From: Polymyxa betae
Taxonomy: Eukaryota > Endomyxa > Phytomyxea > Plasmodiophorida > Plasmodiophoridae
DNA: 64,000 nucleotides
Direction of reading: 5' to 3'
Assembly (NCBI GenBank): GCA_003693705.1
Contig: RBZT01000546.1
Coordinates: forward strand, 62,001 to 126,000
Below, piece after piece: positions 33,472 to 47,185 of the stretch. Positions within the stretch are counted from its first letter, which is position 1, and each line of letters starts with the position of its first letter. A model generated the notes under the pieces. It did no database searches. It was given only the letters and a program-made list of their open reading frames with translations, and was not told the DNA's origin. A program made the position numbers and the translations under genes.

Positions 33472-35593
33472 ATGCCGGGAATGGATGCGGCTAGCGACGC
33501 CAGCCGGCAAATGGAACAGCTGGCAATAAGCGGGAACAAATTCGTGGATGCCGATTTTCCCACCGAGAACCTTACCTGGGGCAGCTTAAAGAAGACGAAG
33601 ATCTATTGGAAACGACCCGCTGAGTTGTGTGCTTCACCATCATTGTTTGATGACGTTATCGATGCATCTTACGTTCGGCAAGGACGTATTGGAGATTGTT
33701 TCTTTATTGCTGCTTTATCGCTAATTTGTATGTCTTCGCTAGTCACAAACAAATTCAATGACATTATACAGGTTCGGAAGGTGATGCTATACGAAAGCTA
33801 TTCGTGAATACATCAGAAATCCAAGAATCGGGCATGTATCGCTTTCAATTTTTCGAATATGGACAATGGAAATCTGTTGTTATCGACGATCAGCTACCAA
33901 CCCGAATGCTACGAAAAGCGAGTCAGCATCGATTGATACTCGGGCGAACTTCACAAGATAATACTTTCTGGGTTTCTCTTATTGAGAAAGCTTATGCAAA
34001 ATTGTATGGCTCATATGAAAGCATTCGAGGAGGGAATATTAGCGAAGCTCTTGCTGATTTAACCGGAGCTCCAGTTAACGATTACAGTCTAGATGCAGCT
34101 AATTTCAAGCCGAAACAGTTCTGGACGATGATTTTACAACAACGGGCCAACGGAGCTCTGATAGGATGTGCCATGTGCCAGAAAGATCCTACAGACCTCG
34201 ATGATGAGAATGAGGATGAAGAAGTTGATGGGGTATCGGGTATTCAGCCAAACCATGCCTATTCAGTCCAGCATGTCTTAAATACAGAATTTGATGGTGA
34301 AAAAATTATTCCAGCAAAAACAACAGTAATCTAAACCAATGAACTAGGTAAGAAGCGAAAGATAGTTTTGGTGAAGAATCCTCAGCGGGATGGCCAAAGG
34401 ACGCGTTTTTCAGGACTTTTTTCTGATCCAAGCAAATGGACTGAGCAGGCAAAGCAAGCGTTGTCGAAGATCGCCCTTTATCCCGGTTTATTCTGGATGA
34501 CATGGAAAGAATTTAGAACTCAGGTATAGGGATGCTGGCATATGCTAACGATGTTGAATGTGCTAAATGTCAGTTCAATCGGATCTACATCTGTCATTAT
34601 GAGATGTTGAAGTCGTGCCGAATAACAAGCGTTCAAGGCTCATGGGAAGACCATAGATCAGGCGGATGTACCGATTATGCCACCTGGAGAACTAATCCCG
34701 CATTCGAAGTATTTGGGGAAGTTCTGGCGATATCATTGCAGCAGCCAGACCGAAGACGATATCTAAGAGAAAGTTCTCAACAGATCTCTTATCCGATGAT
34801 CGGTTTAACTATAGTGAAGTCGGAGTGAACGAAAATTTGAATTGAACCTCTGATTTTGGCTATTACAGGCAGCCCAGCATAAACGGCAATCCATTCCTGG
34901 TCACATCGTCAAATGATATTTTGGGCCGAACCTCGTTCTGGAACAAGCGCGATGTCGCCATTGAAGTGCCCAAAGAATGGCCCAGTTCTTTCATTATCGT
35001 TCCGTCCCACCATGAGCCGAAAATAACTGGTATATCAGGATGCGATCAAAGAATGATGACACTCATCCTCTGTCTCAGGAGAGTTTGTCATGAATATCTA
35101 CTCGAAAGGCGAAGTTAGAATCTGTGAACGCCAGATAGATGCAGTAGAAACACGTTGCTCGGGACGTTGGACTGATGCAACATCTGGTGGTGGACCACTG
35201 TCATCGTCATTCTCCACGAACCCCAAATTCACACTCAACGTTTCTAGTACTGACCACGCATCAACATCGAGGACGGTTACTTTCTTTATCGGATTGCGAC
35301 AGACTGGTGTTCAGAAAGCGAATCGACACAAAATCGGGATCTGCATCCTAAAAAAAGCAGCGTATGCGTTGGAAGCATTGCAAGGATTGCATGGATCGTT
35401 GGACAAATCTTGGTTCCTAGGAAAAACGACGTTCGAGGTTCAGGAAGAAGTGAATCGGACACTGGAGATAGCATCAGACCAGCTGCCCGTATTGATAATG
35501 CCCTGTACATGGGAGAAAAATCAAGTCGCAGATTTCGATCTAATAGTCTACATGACAAAAGAGCCGACTACTCCAGTCGTTGAACCAATATAA
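33472..35593 (+). CDS. Calpain-type cysteine protease
   Basis: Calcium-dependent protease family. Introns at about 33728-33771, 34301-34350, 34528-34579, 34827-34868 and 35031-35080. Core: YVRQGRIGDCFFIAALSL with the catalytic Cys, FQFFEYGQWKSVVIDDQLPT, FWVSLIEKAYAKLYGSYES, and PNHAYSVQHV with the catalytic His. The Asn motif reads VKNPQRDG where most calpains have NPWG. The protease core is followed by two beta-sandwich domains (GSWEDHRSGGCTDYATW with NPAFEV, then SGRWTDATSGGGPLSSSF with NPKFTLNV), as in calpain-7/PalB; there are no EF-hands. Start ATG 33472. Activity is plausible but the altered Asn motif leaves doubt. Confidence 0.85.
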
Positions 35594-36588
35594 TTCCCAC
35601 AAAACAAAGATTTTATTCCAAAAAATAGTACGTTAGGAGAATCACAATCTAAGCGAATTGTATTTGCCTCATTACTTCTTAGAGGTAATATTGTTAGTCA
35701 TCACTAGAATCAGTGGATTGACAGATATTTTTAAATCATCGGCAAATTCGCGAAGATTTACGAACCTGATCTCCAGCAACACGTGGTTGTGGAGATAAGG
35801 TTATCAAACACGATAAACTCTCAGAATCATAAAAAGCTTCTTCAACTGATCGATCAGAAACTCTAGTCTGAAAATAAAATTCGTCATTGAGTTATTGCAT
35901 CGTTGGATTAAATCTATGACAGAATAAAATCCAAGCGATGCAATGGATTGAGCTCTCAGACAGCCAAGGGAACAACTTTGAATCTTCAAAATGCAAGAGT
36001 GTTGCATTGTTCCGACAAGAAGAATGAAAGAAGGTTATCATCACCGAGCAAAGAGATTTAGACATCGTCTTGACTGAAGCAATCAAGACGATATCAGAAT
36101 GAATCCAGCTGGGAATCAAGGATCCAACCAATGCCCGAGGCCGGGATTATCCGCTACGGCGTCCGTGACGGAGCTCTGCCAATGCCGACTTAAATATTAT
36201 TAGGGGAGCGATTTTATATAATGAATGTCGTCTTACTCATGATAATTTCTTTGGAACATTACATAAATTAGAGTGCATCAGTATGATTCAAGCAGAGCTG
36301 TTATATCCTAAATCCATCGTTCAAAATTGTACCTGGTCTAGTAGAGTTGATCTGGCGATTTGTTACATCCCTGATTAAAAAACAGCAATTTTTTTTAAAG
36401 GTTTCAATTTTATTAGACCGGCGGCATGTCAGGTTGGGGGAATTTCGTCGCTTTTTTGGCTAGAGGCAGCATGTCGAGAAAATGACCAAGTCGCACACAC
36501 TGTTTAATTTTTCAGAACGCAAGAATTCAGATTTCAGATGGTATGTAATAATCGATAACAGAGATTATTAGAATGTTTACTGACACAA
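35594..36588. other. Gene-poor gap; possible small minus-strand gene
   Basis: About 1 kb between calpain and MCM5, both ending into it. An ATG at 36065 on the minus strand (MSKSLCSVMITFF) lies 96 bp from the third copy of the 12-bp motif, and a downstream minus-strand segment near 35750-35850 looks coding in two frames (RVSDRSVEEAFYDSES or FLIDQLKKLFMILRVY). I could not assemble a gene with confidence. Confidence 0.3.
36161..36172. promoter_or_regulatory. Candidate promoter element GTCCGTGACGGA, copy 3
   Basis: Third exact copy, in the 1-kb gap between calpain and MCM5. By analogy with the other two it may mark the promoter of an unresolved small gene on the minus strand. Confidence 0.4.
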
Positions 36589-39446
<2,858 letters not shown>

Positions 39447-39700
39447 GATGATGATGGATACAGGACTGAGGAAGATCTGATAGAGGCACCCAGAGAGGGC
39501 CACGGGGTAACCCCATCAGCCCAACCTCTTCATTCTTTTACCAATCGGTAATCTTGTTGCTGGCTTGTAAAACAGACAATCGCTAGCTGTCTCTTAAACC
39601 GGAAGCAACGGCGATGATTTATATGATGTCATGCTTATAACATGTCCTGTCGAGAAACAAGACATGAGATACCAGATAGAGAATCCGACGCCAGCAATAG
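39447..39700. promoter_or_regulatory. Divergent intergenic region
   Basis: Gap of about 250 bp between the MCM5 start (-) and the first recognised exon of the coiled-coil gene (+). The upstream end of the latter, including its ATG, must lie here or just beyond. No defined element seen. Confidence 0.3.
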
Positions 39701-41985
39701 TTTGTACTAGAGCATTCACATTCTGCAAGAAATCTTGTAGCAGTGAGTGCTGACCTACCTAACCCTAATCCTTTTACACGCATCCATATGTGATAACAAT
39801 TTGCTCGTCAGGTCTGCTCTCATGCCATCCGGCTCGAGAACAAATCTCTGCACCTTCAGGCCGCAGTTGGTCATTGGCAACAGGAACTTGCTGAAAGCAG
39901 TGATAGGCAGTTTAACTGTCAGCATGATCTGCATTGAAATCGCGAGTCTGATTTGCTGCAGCGGTATACCTGAGGACAATTCAATAGGAACGATTGATAG
40001 CAACTCTGTTATTGGATAACTAAAGATTTTGGTCCGATTTTCAGTCGAGTCTAAGGCTTATAATCCACCTTCAAAATTTAATCGATCGTCTTTGCAGCGA
40101 TGTCAACTATCGAGACGCAATGCATATGAAGAGTCTCATTTCAATTTTCAAGTTGAGCCCAACAACCACTTAATCACTTCCAAAGTCATATGTTCTGCTG
40201 ACGAAAGAGAGTGGCAGCTCCATCAGTTGTTGTATCAACAGAATTTAGTTTTCGATGAGGTCACTGAGCACATAACACTGACAGCACGGAACTCGAGAGA
40301 TCTAAATCATGCAATCACAACACGCGAAGATGTTTTTTAAATTTGAACTCGAGAACCAGCTGTTGCCAAAGAAGCGTTTGGTGTCATCACGAAAACTTCA
40401 GAAAATGGTCTCATGCAAAGAACAGCGGATGCTTCTGCTAATCATATCAGGAATCTCATCAACTGCATTCCTCATATCGTTGTGTCTCATTTGCCCGAGG
40501 CATATTGAAGCGGCTGATGCGCTCTATGAATTTCAATTGCTCCCTCGAAAGCATCTCTGTGGGAAAGGTTCCAACTGATAGCTCGCCTCTGGTTGCAGAT
40601 ACGGAACTAATCCGACCATCTATCACTCAAAATTACCATGCACTTCAAGCCAACCAATGTGAACTCTCAAATGAGCGCGATCGACACCAAGTCTGCTGGT
40701 TTGCACTTTTCAGGTTTTCGACTAAAAACTGTAGGAACAATCTTTGGCCTCTTATCAAGCCTCTTTGATGTCCTCCAAATTGCGAGATGTCGCTTTGAGA
40801 TGTGAGTTGAAACGTGCCTCTGAACTGGTTGCGAAACAAGACGTGGGTTCTGAACGACATTCCACTAATTGCTAGCCGATTGTAGTTTCTGCGATAGTTG
40901 GTTTGCTTCTTTACAAGACAGATATAGATGTTGCAATCAGAAATAACTCAACAACGAACGTTCATTACTCAAATCAAGATTAGACGATCCACAAATTTGG
41001 AACACGTTAGCGACTATCAATCGGCTCTCTTGCAAATGACGAACAATAAAATTGCTGAACATTCCAAAAGCTAGAGAGCATATCTCTGAGTCGTATTAAA
41101 CAGTCTCATGTCATTACCTCTTCAGAACAAAAAACCGCAATATCGCAATTGTAGAGCTCTGAATGGCCATGGCAAAACCGACCTGATAGAATCAAGTTCC
41201 AGCATGTCCACTCTCTCATAAAATCTCTAATCGAAATCACCCAATAGCGAAGGGCCTGTTATGAGAGATCATTGTGGTCAAAGAGCAGACTGGCTCAAGG
41301 ATTATCGGCAAAAAGCAATTGTCGCACGATCCGCAATGGTGTCTGCAAGGCTACGATCCCGAAACCAGGAGTTGCTTTTGGATTAAGCAAAGTTAGACCT
41401 CAACATTTCATCACAATCTGGGTGCATTTAGGCAGGGCCACCAAACTCCGTAACTTTTTGCAATCTTTAGGACTCTATTGGACTCGAATTGAGCTTCACA
41501 ACAGTCGTATAGACCAACGATCCCTTCTGTGTCTGCTCAAAGATGGTTCGTAAGCTGTGTGTTTCTCAAACCTGGGTCGCTCGCGCTAAACGGGCTTGAT
41601 AGGATAAGTTCAACCTCAATAGTCAGCTGGAGCATCTCCAGATGAAATATGTCGGGACTGGACACGCCGATCTTAGCAAACAGTAAAAGTCTTTGGAATT
41701 AGGGCTTTGAATCTGCTGAATTTGTTGCTATAGTGAGTGGCTGACCAACCAGCATCGAGATTCATATGCATCGTTTATTGGACATTCTCCGATTTCCCAA
41801 TATTTCGCCATTGCTGAAAACGAATCGATTGGCAGAATAAGATATAACTTGTTCCAGGTCAGGTTTCTCGCTCTCTGATTAACTTTATGCTGACCTTGGT
41901 TCAGAAAATGGTTGAACCTTGTGGCCCTGTATACAAACCTCCTCTGAGGACGTCAAACGACGACCCCAAACCGAAATATGTCTAA
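39701..41985 (+). CDS. Long coiled-coil protein, multi-exon (5' end unresolved)
   Basis: A chain of plus-strand exons with helical, heptad-like content but no family name: VLEHSHSARNLVA joined to IRLENKSLHLQAAVGHWQQE, then REWQLHQLLYQQNLVFDEVT, then ANQCELSNERDRHQ joined over intron 40692-40733 to EQSLASYQASLMSSKLRDVA and LKRASELVAKQD, then LQSEITQQRTFITQIKI, LKDYRQKAIVARSAMVSARL, DKFNLNSQLEHLQMKY and EWLTNQHRDSYASFIGHSP, ending PLRTSNDDPKPKYV at 41985. Several joins are clean, but those at 40330-40540 are guesses: a T-run at 40329 breaks the frame unless it is intronic. It is plausibly an axonemal or centrosomal component. Confidence 0.55.
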
Positions 41986-42057
41986 ATATGCAATTAATAC
42001 ATTTTTTTAGGTGCCTACACTCTAGACCCATTTTCCACCAAGGTTCTTAGCCTAACC

Positions 42058-42738
42058 ATGTCTACTCTCTGCTTTGATAAGGATCAAACGAATGCGTTAA
42101 AACGAATATGTGACACAATCTTATATATTTGTTGAGATGAAATGTCTCTCAGATCTTCAGAGGTTGGCCTAAGATCTCAGCCTCATTCTCGTAATGCTAG
42201 AATTGGCAAGGCTGCTAGGACAGCACGACTAGAGTTCGTCATTTTAAATTCAAGCTTGTTCTTGACTGCGTCGATTCTGTTGCCTCCAGCCAAACAGACG
42301 ATCGGTATCTTTATCCAGATGGACAGAATGCCCAGAAAATTTCGAGTCATGATTTTGATTTCTTTTTGAGTTTAATAGAGGAATTGAGAAGTTAGGAATT
42401 GAGAAGTTGTCGAAACATGATTTTTATAACATTATATCTGCATGTCAGGATGAAATTTATTCCTGGCAAATCATGGACTTCGAGTATACGAGCCGCCTGT
42501 TTGTTTCTCCAGTAATAAACCCAAAAGTATTGATGAGGCGTTTCAGAATATCGACATCCAGCAAGAATCGGTAAGAACATCGAATGCTTTGTGCCCATAT
42601 TGTTTCGACAGACGAAGAATAGACTTGATTACCAGGCGCGGACCTGCGCCTGCAGCGGGCTTGACAGTTGGCTCCCACTACCTGCTGAGCCTATCACTTG
42701 AAACATACGTACAGAGACGTCGGGAGCCGATGAACTAG
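42058..42738 (+). CDS. Unidentified spliced gene
   Basis: Exon 1 starts MSTLCFDKDQTNALKRICDT; an internal exon reads TTRVRHFKFKLVLDCVDSVA and LYPDGQNAQKISSHDFDFF; then GIEKLGIEKLSKHDFYNIIS, DEIYSWQIMDFEYTSRLFVS, and after an intron ending at 42610 RRIDLITRRGPAPAAGLTVG to the stop at 42738. An exact 15-nt direct repeat (42381-42395 and 42396-42410) doubles GIEKL. The join just before it could not be phased. About 170-200 aa; no family recognised. Confidence 0.45.
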
Positions 42739-42868
42739 AAGACAAAACCAGTCCGAGAGCAGTCTGACCTAACTACCTTCTCCTGTACATATCGCAGCTG
42801 TTACAGAAGAATTCCCTTTTCCGTTTAGCATCTACTATCTGGTCGTTGTTCGGTGGACCTGTCGTGAC

Positions 42869-43320
42869 ATGACCTTCCATCCTGACGGCCCCGGCCATCA
42901 GACTCCTGTCAAGCGGTAAGCCTGTGTTATCTCTTTGAATCATCTAGTTTGGGGAGTCGACAAAGTGTGACTCATCCAGGTGGATTGATTGGGTGCCCGA
43001 TTCGTTGTCGTTCACGTTCATTTGCTATAGTTATAGTTTTATCTAGATTTATGGCCCCTGTTCTTCAGATCTATCTAAACAAATGTCGCAGCTCTCCGTT
43101 GACAAGGACATCACCGGGATCGCCTCCGCCTTCTTCTCCAGTAGTTGCTGCTTTGGCTGTTCTGGAGAATGCGATCACTCGATCCCGTTCTTTGCAGAAA
43201 GCAATCGAATCGGAGCGGTCTCCTTCACCCTATCTCATGGGGCTCGACATCGCTGCTGAATCTCAATTCCAACCATCACTAGACAAGATTGCTGAGAAAC
43301 CTGCTCCCCAAGCGTCTTGA
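42869..43320 (+). CDS. Small Ser/Pro-rich protein, unknown
   Basis: Three exons: MTFHPDGPGHQTPVKR, then LGSRQSVTHP over a 32-nt intron, then after a 51-nt intron VIVLSRFMAPVLQIYLNK and a Ser/Pro-rich stretch (LTRTSPGSPPPSSPVV). It ends with a helix (LAVLENAITRSRSLQKAIES) and a tail, MGLDIAAESQFQPSL. About 120 aa. No family match. The first two exons are less certain than the last, whose frame is open from 43029 to 43320. Confidence 0.45.
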
Positions 43321-43762
43321 ATCGCCAGTCCGTGTCAATAATAAATTATAAACCGTATTTAAATCGCATGCCCGTTTTGTGTATTTTAAGCATGGGAACA
43401 GGCAGCTTTATTCCAAATGTTGTCGAAGCTAGCTGAACCAGTCGGTATCAGATTGATTTTATTACAGCTAACGACATGTGCGGGTTTCAAATGAACAAGA
43501 TATGATCAAAGAACAACGAATGTTCTCGTAAGCAGATTCACCAGTCAATCATGCAGTACGAGATTACATTATGAAGTCAGTTGGAGCGTCAAACGTTGCC
43601 TCAATATGTTGTAGTGGCAATGATAAGTGTTGATGAGCAACCAGGTGAGCAGCTTGAACTTGTTTGCACTGCTTTGTTGTGCACGAAGTGCGTGATGCCT
43701 TCATAAGGTCTCGTATCAATCTCCCAATTGTTTCTACCTGCAGTTTCTCCATCACCATCCCG
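43321..43762. other. Intergenic, no gene seen
   Basis: Gap before the peroxiredoxin gene. It holds an AATAAA-like hexamer soon after the preceding stop (43340-43345 region). Only short incidental frames are present on both strands. Confidence 0.35.
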
Positions 43763-44534
43763 ATGCAAGGAATCGCAAGCCGCTGGGCACCTCGTCTTCA
43801 ACGCTTCGGTTGCGCACAATTGAAGTGCTTGGCGATTAAGGAAGGAGATAAGCTCCCACAAAAGGTCGTTTTCAAAACTCGGGTCGACAAGCAATGGAAG
43901 GACCTTTCATCCGATGAAATTTTCAAGGGCAAACGCGTTGCTGTGTTTGGTCTACCTGGCGCTTGTATGTTCTATCTTAGCACTTAGCTCTCATAGCTGA
44001 TATGTCTCATCTAGTTACCCCTACCTGCTCTAGCACTCATTTGCCTCGTTACTCGGAATTGGCAGATGAACTAAAGACGGCTGGCCTTGACGACATCGTC
44101 TGTGTTGTACGTATCTGCCGATCCTCGTGAGAAAGGCATTGATCCTTAGATAGACTGTCAACGATGCCTTCGTTTGCAATGCTTGGCTGAAAGATCTGAA
44201 CGTCGACAATATCAAGTCAAACCTTCGTTAGCCTTGCCATGGCCACGTCTGAGAGTTTCTTCAGGATCTTGCCCGATGGCAACACGGAATTCACAAAAAG
44301 CATTGGTGCGCTTGTCGACAAGAGCGAAGTGGGATTCGGTCAGCGAAGCTGGAGATACAGCATGATTGTGAACGACGGCAAGGTCGAGAAGGTCTTTTGT
44401 GAGCCCGACAAGAAAGGAGACCCTTTTGAAGTGTAAGTGAGACAGAGGTCTCGATTAGTCATCTTTGACCAGAATGGATAATTAGATCTGATGCTGACAC
44501 TATGCTCAAGTACCTGAAGGGAAAATCAAAATAA
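43763..44534 (+). CDS. PRDX5: Peroxiredoxin-5-type thiol peroxidase
   Basis: Reduces hydrogen and alkyl peroxides with a reactive Cys. Introns at 43965-44015 approximately, 44108-44160, 44209-44261 and 44432-44485. Family motifs: [25 protein letters not shown] joined to [20 protein letters not shown] with the peroxidatic Cys, [48 protein letters not shown], and the end [15 protein letters not shown]. The N-terminus [16 protein letters not shown] is basic and amphipathic, suggesting a mitochondrial presequence. It is convergent with the acyl carrier protein gene, 92 bp apart. Confidence 0.92.
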
Positions 44535-44626
44535 CCCATCTTGCCAAACTGTTCCGAAATGACGAAATAAAAGTTCATTTATTACATTAGAAATTTAAAA
44601 TCGATTCATTACAATGAGAATTGGCT

Positions 44627-45085
44627 TTATTTCGCCATTGGATGAGCAGCGATATAACGGATGGCATCCTCAACGGTGTTGATTTTTTCGGCCTCCTCGT
44701 CGGTGATCTCGATATTGAACTCGTCCTCGAACGCCATAACTAACTCGACTTGATCAAGACTGTCGATGGCCAAATCATTTTGGAAGTGAACAGAGGCATT
44801 CACCTAGATTTTCTGTTTAATAAAATCTTCCAAGGGTAGTCCGGCATTGCCACCGATTTGTACCTTCGAGGCATCGATTTTGGGAAAGTTTCGGATCACT
44901 TCCAGGATACGGTCTTGAACTACGTCTTTAGGCAAAAACGTCGTCGGGCTGGATCCAGCACTAGCGACACCCCGGCACCACACGGGCGCTCCGAAACGTT
45001 GACTAACAGCAACGTGTCGAGCTGGCTTCGAGACGACGCGGTTGGCGAATCTGAGCGAGGACGCCAAACGCATCATGTTGAACAT
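44627..45085 (-). CDS. NDUFAB1: Mitochondrial acyl carrier protein
   Basis: Carries acyl chains on phosphopantetheine for mitochondrial fatty acid and lipoate synthesis and is a subunit of complex I and of Fe-S assembly. Two exons, 45085-44864 and 44803-44627, with a 60-nt intron; 132 aa. The N-terminus [20 protein letters not shown] is a typical mitochondrial targeting peptide. The carrier domain runs [16 protein letters not shown] to [20 protein letters not shown], with the attachment Ser in DSLD, then [20 protein letters not shown]. Confidence 0.93.
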
Positions 45086-45559
45086 GTTGAAATATGTATG
45101 GCGCAGTTTCCGCACCAGAAAACAGAAAGGGATCCGCCAGCAGCATCGATAAGGTTAATCGCATCAACTTTGTCATACGGCTATTCATATTGCCAAATAT
45201 CGCTGCAATTGTACAATTTGACCCCGAAAACTGAACTTCATGACTGGAATATTGTCTGTGAATTGACCATTGGAAACGGGAGTCTTGCTCGGCCAACGTG
45301 TGATACTTGTGGCCGGCGGGTTGCGCGTTCTGACTCTGGTTCCGATCGAAAGGCCGATGACACTTCCTCTAAGCTGGTTTCTGGTTACAATACGCGGCGG
45401 GCTATGTTGCTGTGAGCGTCTCTCCCTTTGTCCGAATGTGACACTTGGTCACAAATGACAGGGCACGCGTAATTCACATTCTATGTTGTTAGGCCCAGAG
45501 AGTGTCAAACGAGCCATGTTCTGATGATGCCGTCGTAGGTTCCCGTCTCTGACTCAATC
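45086..45559. other. Divergent intergenic region
   Basis: Gap of about 470 bp between the acyl carrier protein start (-) and the phosphoesterase start (+). A 185-codon plus-strand frame here is mostly antisense to the carrier gene and shows no motif. Confidence 0.4.
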
Positions 45560-46897
45560 ATGACGCTCGCATTGAAATGGACACCAATCGGGTTGTTTGT
45601 TGTTGGAAGAGTGCTGCCGACCTCGCTATTTGTCGTCGTGATTCTTCTCTGGACAGTTGCTTTAGCCTTGCTGTCGTTTGTAGAGCAAACTCCAATGCTG
45701 CCGATAGAAGAGAACGATTCGTTTCAGGAATTAGTTGTACCCTTGCCTGAAGACGTTCCCAGAAGAAGTACTTCTAAATCAGCTTATATCAAGCAAGAAT
45801 CGGATGCAACGGAGATGACCAAGTCCCCGACCGATCTATTTGCACCGCCCGAACTTGAAATCAGGGCGACTTCGTCGTATTTATCTCTGAACACTCCACT
45901 TAAAAGCAGTCAGGGGTGTCCGATAACCAAAGATTGGAACGTTCGATATAGCCACGACTTAACCATCGATGTGGATTGTTCATTTCAAAAAATCCGATTC
46001 CAGGTGGCGTCTGATTTGCATATTGAATCGATTTATAGTCATAGAGATTCGTCTCAAGACGAAATTGAGAAGAAGCTAAGATCTCTAATTGTTCCGACGG
46101 CTCCGTTTCTTATTCTTGCTGGTGATATCGGCTGTCCGGGCTCTTTTCTGGGAGAGGAATATTTCAGGCTGTTTCTAGAGATACAGTCCAAGTCCTTCAG
46201 GTATAGCTTTACTAAATCTCCCTCTTTGGTCTTATTTTCTCGTAGAAATGTTTTCTTGGTTGCTGGCAATCACGAGTATTATTCGGAAATATCGGGGGTA
46301 ACAGGGACGTATTTAACAGCCCCTGAAATCCATTCGGTTATCAAAGAAGTGGTCTCCAGCTTCAAAAATGTTCATTTTCTCGATCGTAAAGCCGCTCTGA
46401 TTGATGGCCTCCGCATTATTGGTTGCACTCTATGGACAGATGTTTCTGAGGATCGCGAAGTTCAAATTCAATCATGTATTAGCGATTATCGGCGTATTCA
46501 TGTACCAATGTATGTCGGTTCAAAGTTTCCAGGGTCCCGTCCTGTCACTGTTCAAGATACCAGAATATGGCATAAGTACGATCTAAAATTCCTTCAGAAG
46601 CAGCTGGCGCTTGCCTCAGAATTGGGACAAGACGCTGTCATTGTGACGCATCATGCTCCCGTTAAAGAAGGTACCTCCCATCCCGCTCACTGTGGCTCAG
46701 CATTGTCGTCTGCCTTCGCCAATGATCTTCTGGGTCTCATCTCCAAAAACAGCCGCAGTCTGAAAGCCTGGATTTTCGGGCACACCCACCATTGCTGCGA
46801 CTTCGACATTGATGGCGTTCGAATCTTCGCAAATCAACGCGGGTATAGCCACGATCTGGAAGCTCGATATTCCAGGACATGTATAGTCGAAGTATAA
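45560..46897 (+). CDS. Membrane-anchored calcineurin-like metallophosphoesterase
   Basis: Two-metal phosphoesterase. An N-terminal signal anchor (residues about 8-35, LFVVVILLWTVALALLSF) is followed by a linker of about 100 residues and the catalytic domain. Motifs in order: ASDLHIE, LAGDIG, AGNHEYY, THHAP and FGHTH, all metal ligands of the fold. The reading frame is open throughout, but 46201-46245 has perfect splice ends (GTATAG, CGTAG); removing it gives SFRNVFLVAGNHEYY, closer to the family, so it is probably a 45-nt in-frame intron. Substrate unknown; the resemblance is to small bacterial and plant-type Ser/Thr phosphatase-like hydrolases. Confidence 0.88.
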   Translation: MTLALKWTPIGLFVVGRVLPTSLFVVVILLWTVALALLSFVEQTPMLPIEENDSFQELVVPLPEDVPRRSTSKSAYIKQESDATEMTKSPTDLFAPPELEIRATSSYLSLNTPLKSSQGCPITKDWNVRYSHDLTIDVDCSFQKIRFQVASDLHIESIYSHRDSSQDEIEKKLRSLIVPTAPFLILAGDIGCPGSFLGEEYFRLFLEIQSKSFRYSFTKSPSLVLFSRRNVFLVAGNHEYYSEISGVTGTYLTAPEIHSVIKEVVSSFKNVHFLDRKAALIDGLRIIGCTLWTDVSEDREVQIQSCISDYRRIHVPMYVGSKFPGSRPVTVQDTRIWHKYDLKFLQKQLALASELGQDAVIVTHHAPVKEGTSHPAHCGSALSSAFANDLLGLISKNSRSLKAWIFGHTHHCCDFDIDGVRIFANQRGYSHDLEARYSRTCIVEV

Positions 46898-47185
46898 TCA
46901 TGACTAAATATTATGTTGCTTTGTATGATTGGCTTTTTAAAGGCTGTCTGGCAGCTGTAATCATGGTGGCGGAAAACAAGGCCAGATATTACACCGGTTC
47001 ACGACACATGATTCTTGGGTTTCCAAGCGCAAGATATAGTTTTATCAAGCTCATAAATCTAACTTTCACAACATCTTAACTGTCCAGCATCGAGCAGTGT
47101 GGTAGAATAGATCGTCTCTTTTGTCAACGCTTCCGCCGATCGCCGATTGCACTTGCAGATGACATCACTGGACGCCAATTGAGAT
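46898..47185. other. Intergenic, no gene seen
   Basis: Downstream flank of the phosphoesterase gene. A short frame beginning MTKYYVALYDWLF overlaps its stop but has no support. Nothing else recognised. Confidence 0.3.

Noticed and set aside
40320-40345. Frameshift at a run of six T residues in the coiled-coil gene, possible pseudogene or sequencing error
   Set aside because: A GT-AG intron starting at the T-run can remove it, and later joins in the gene are clean. I could not prove either reading, so it is not reported as a pseudogene.
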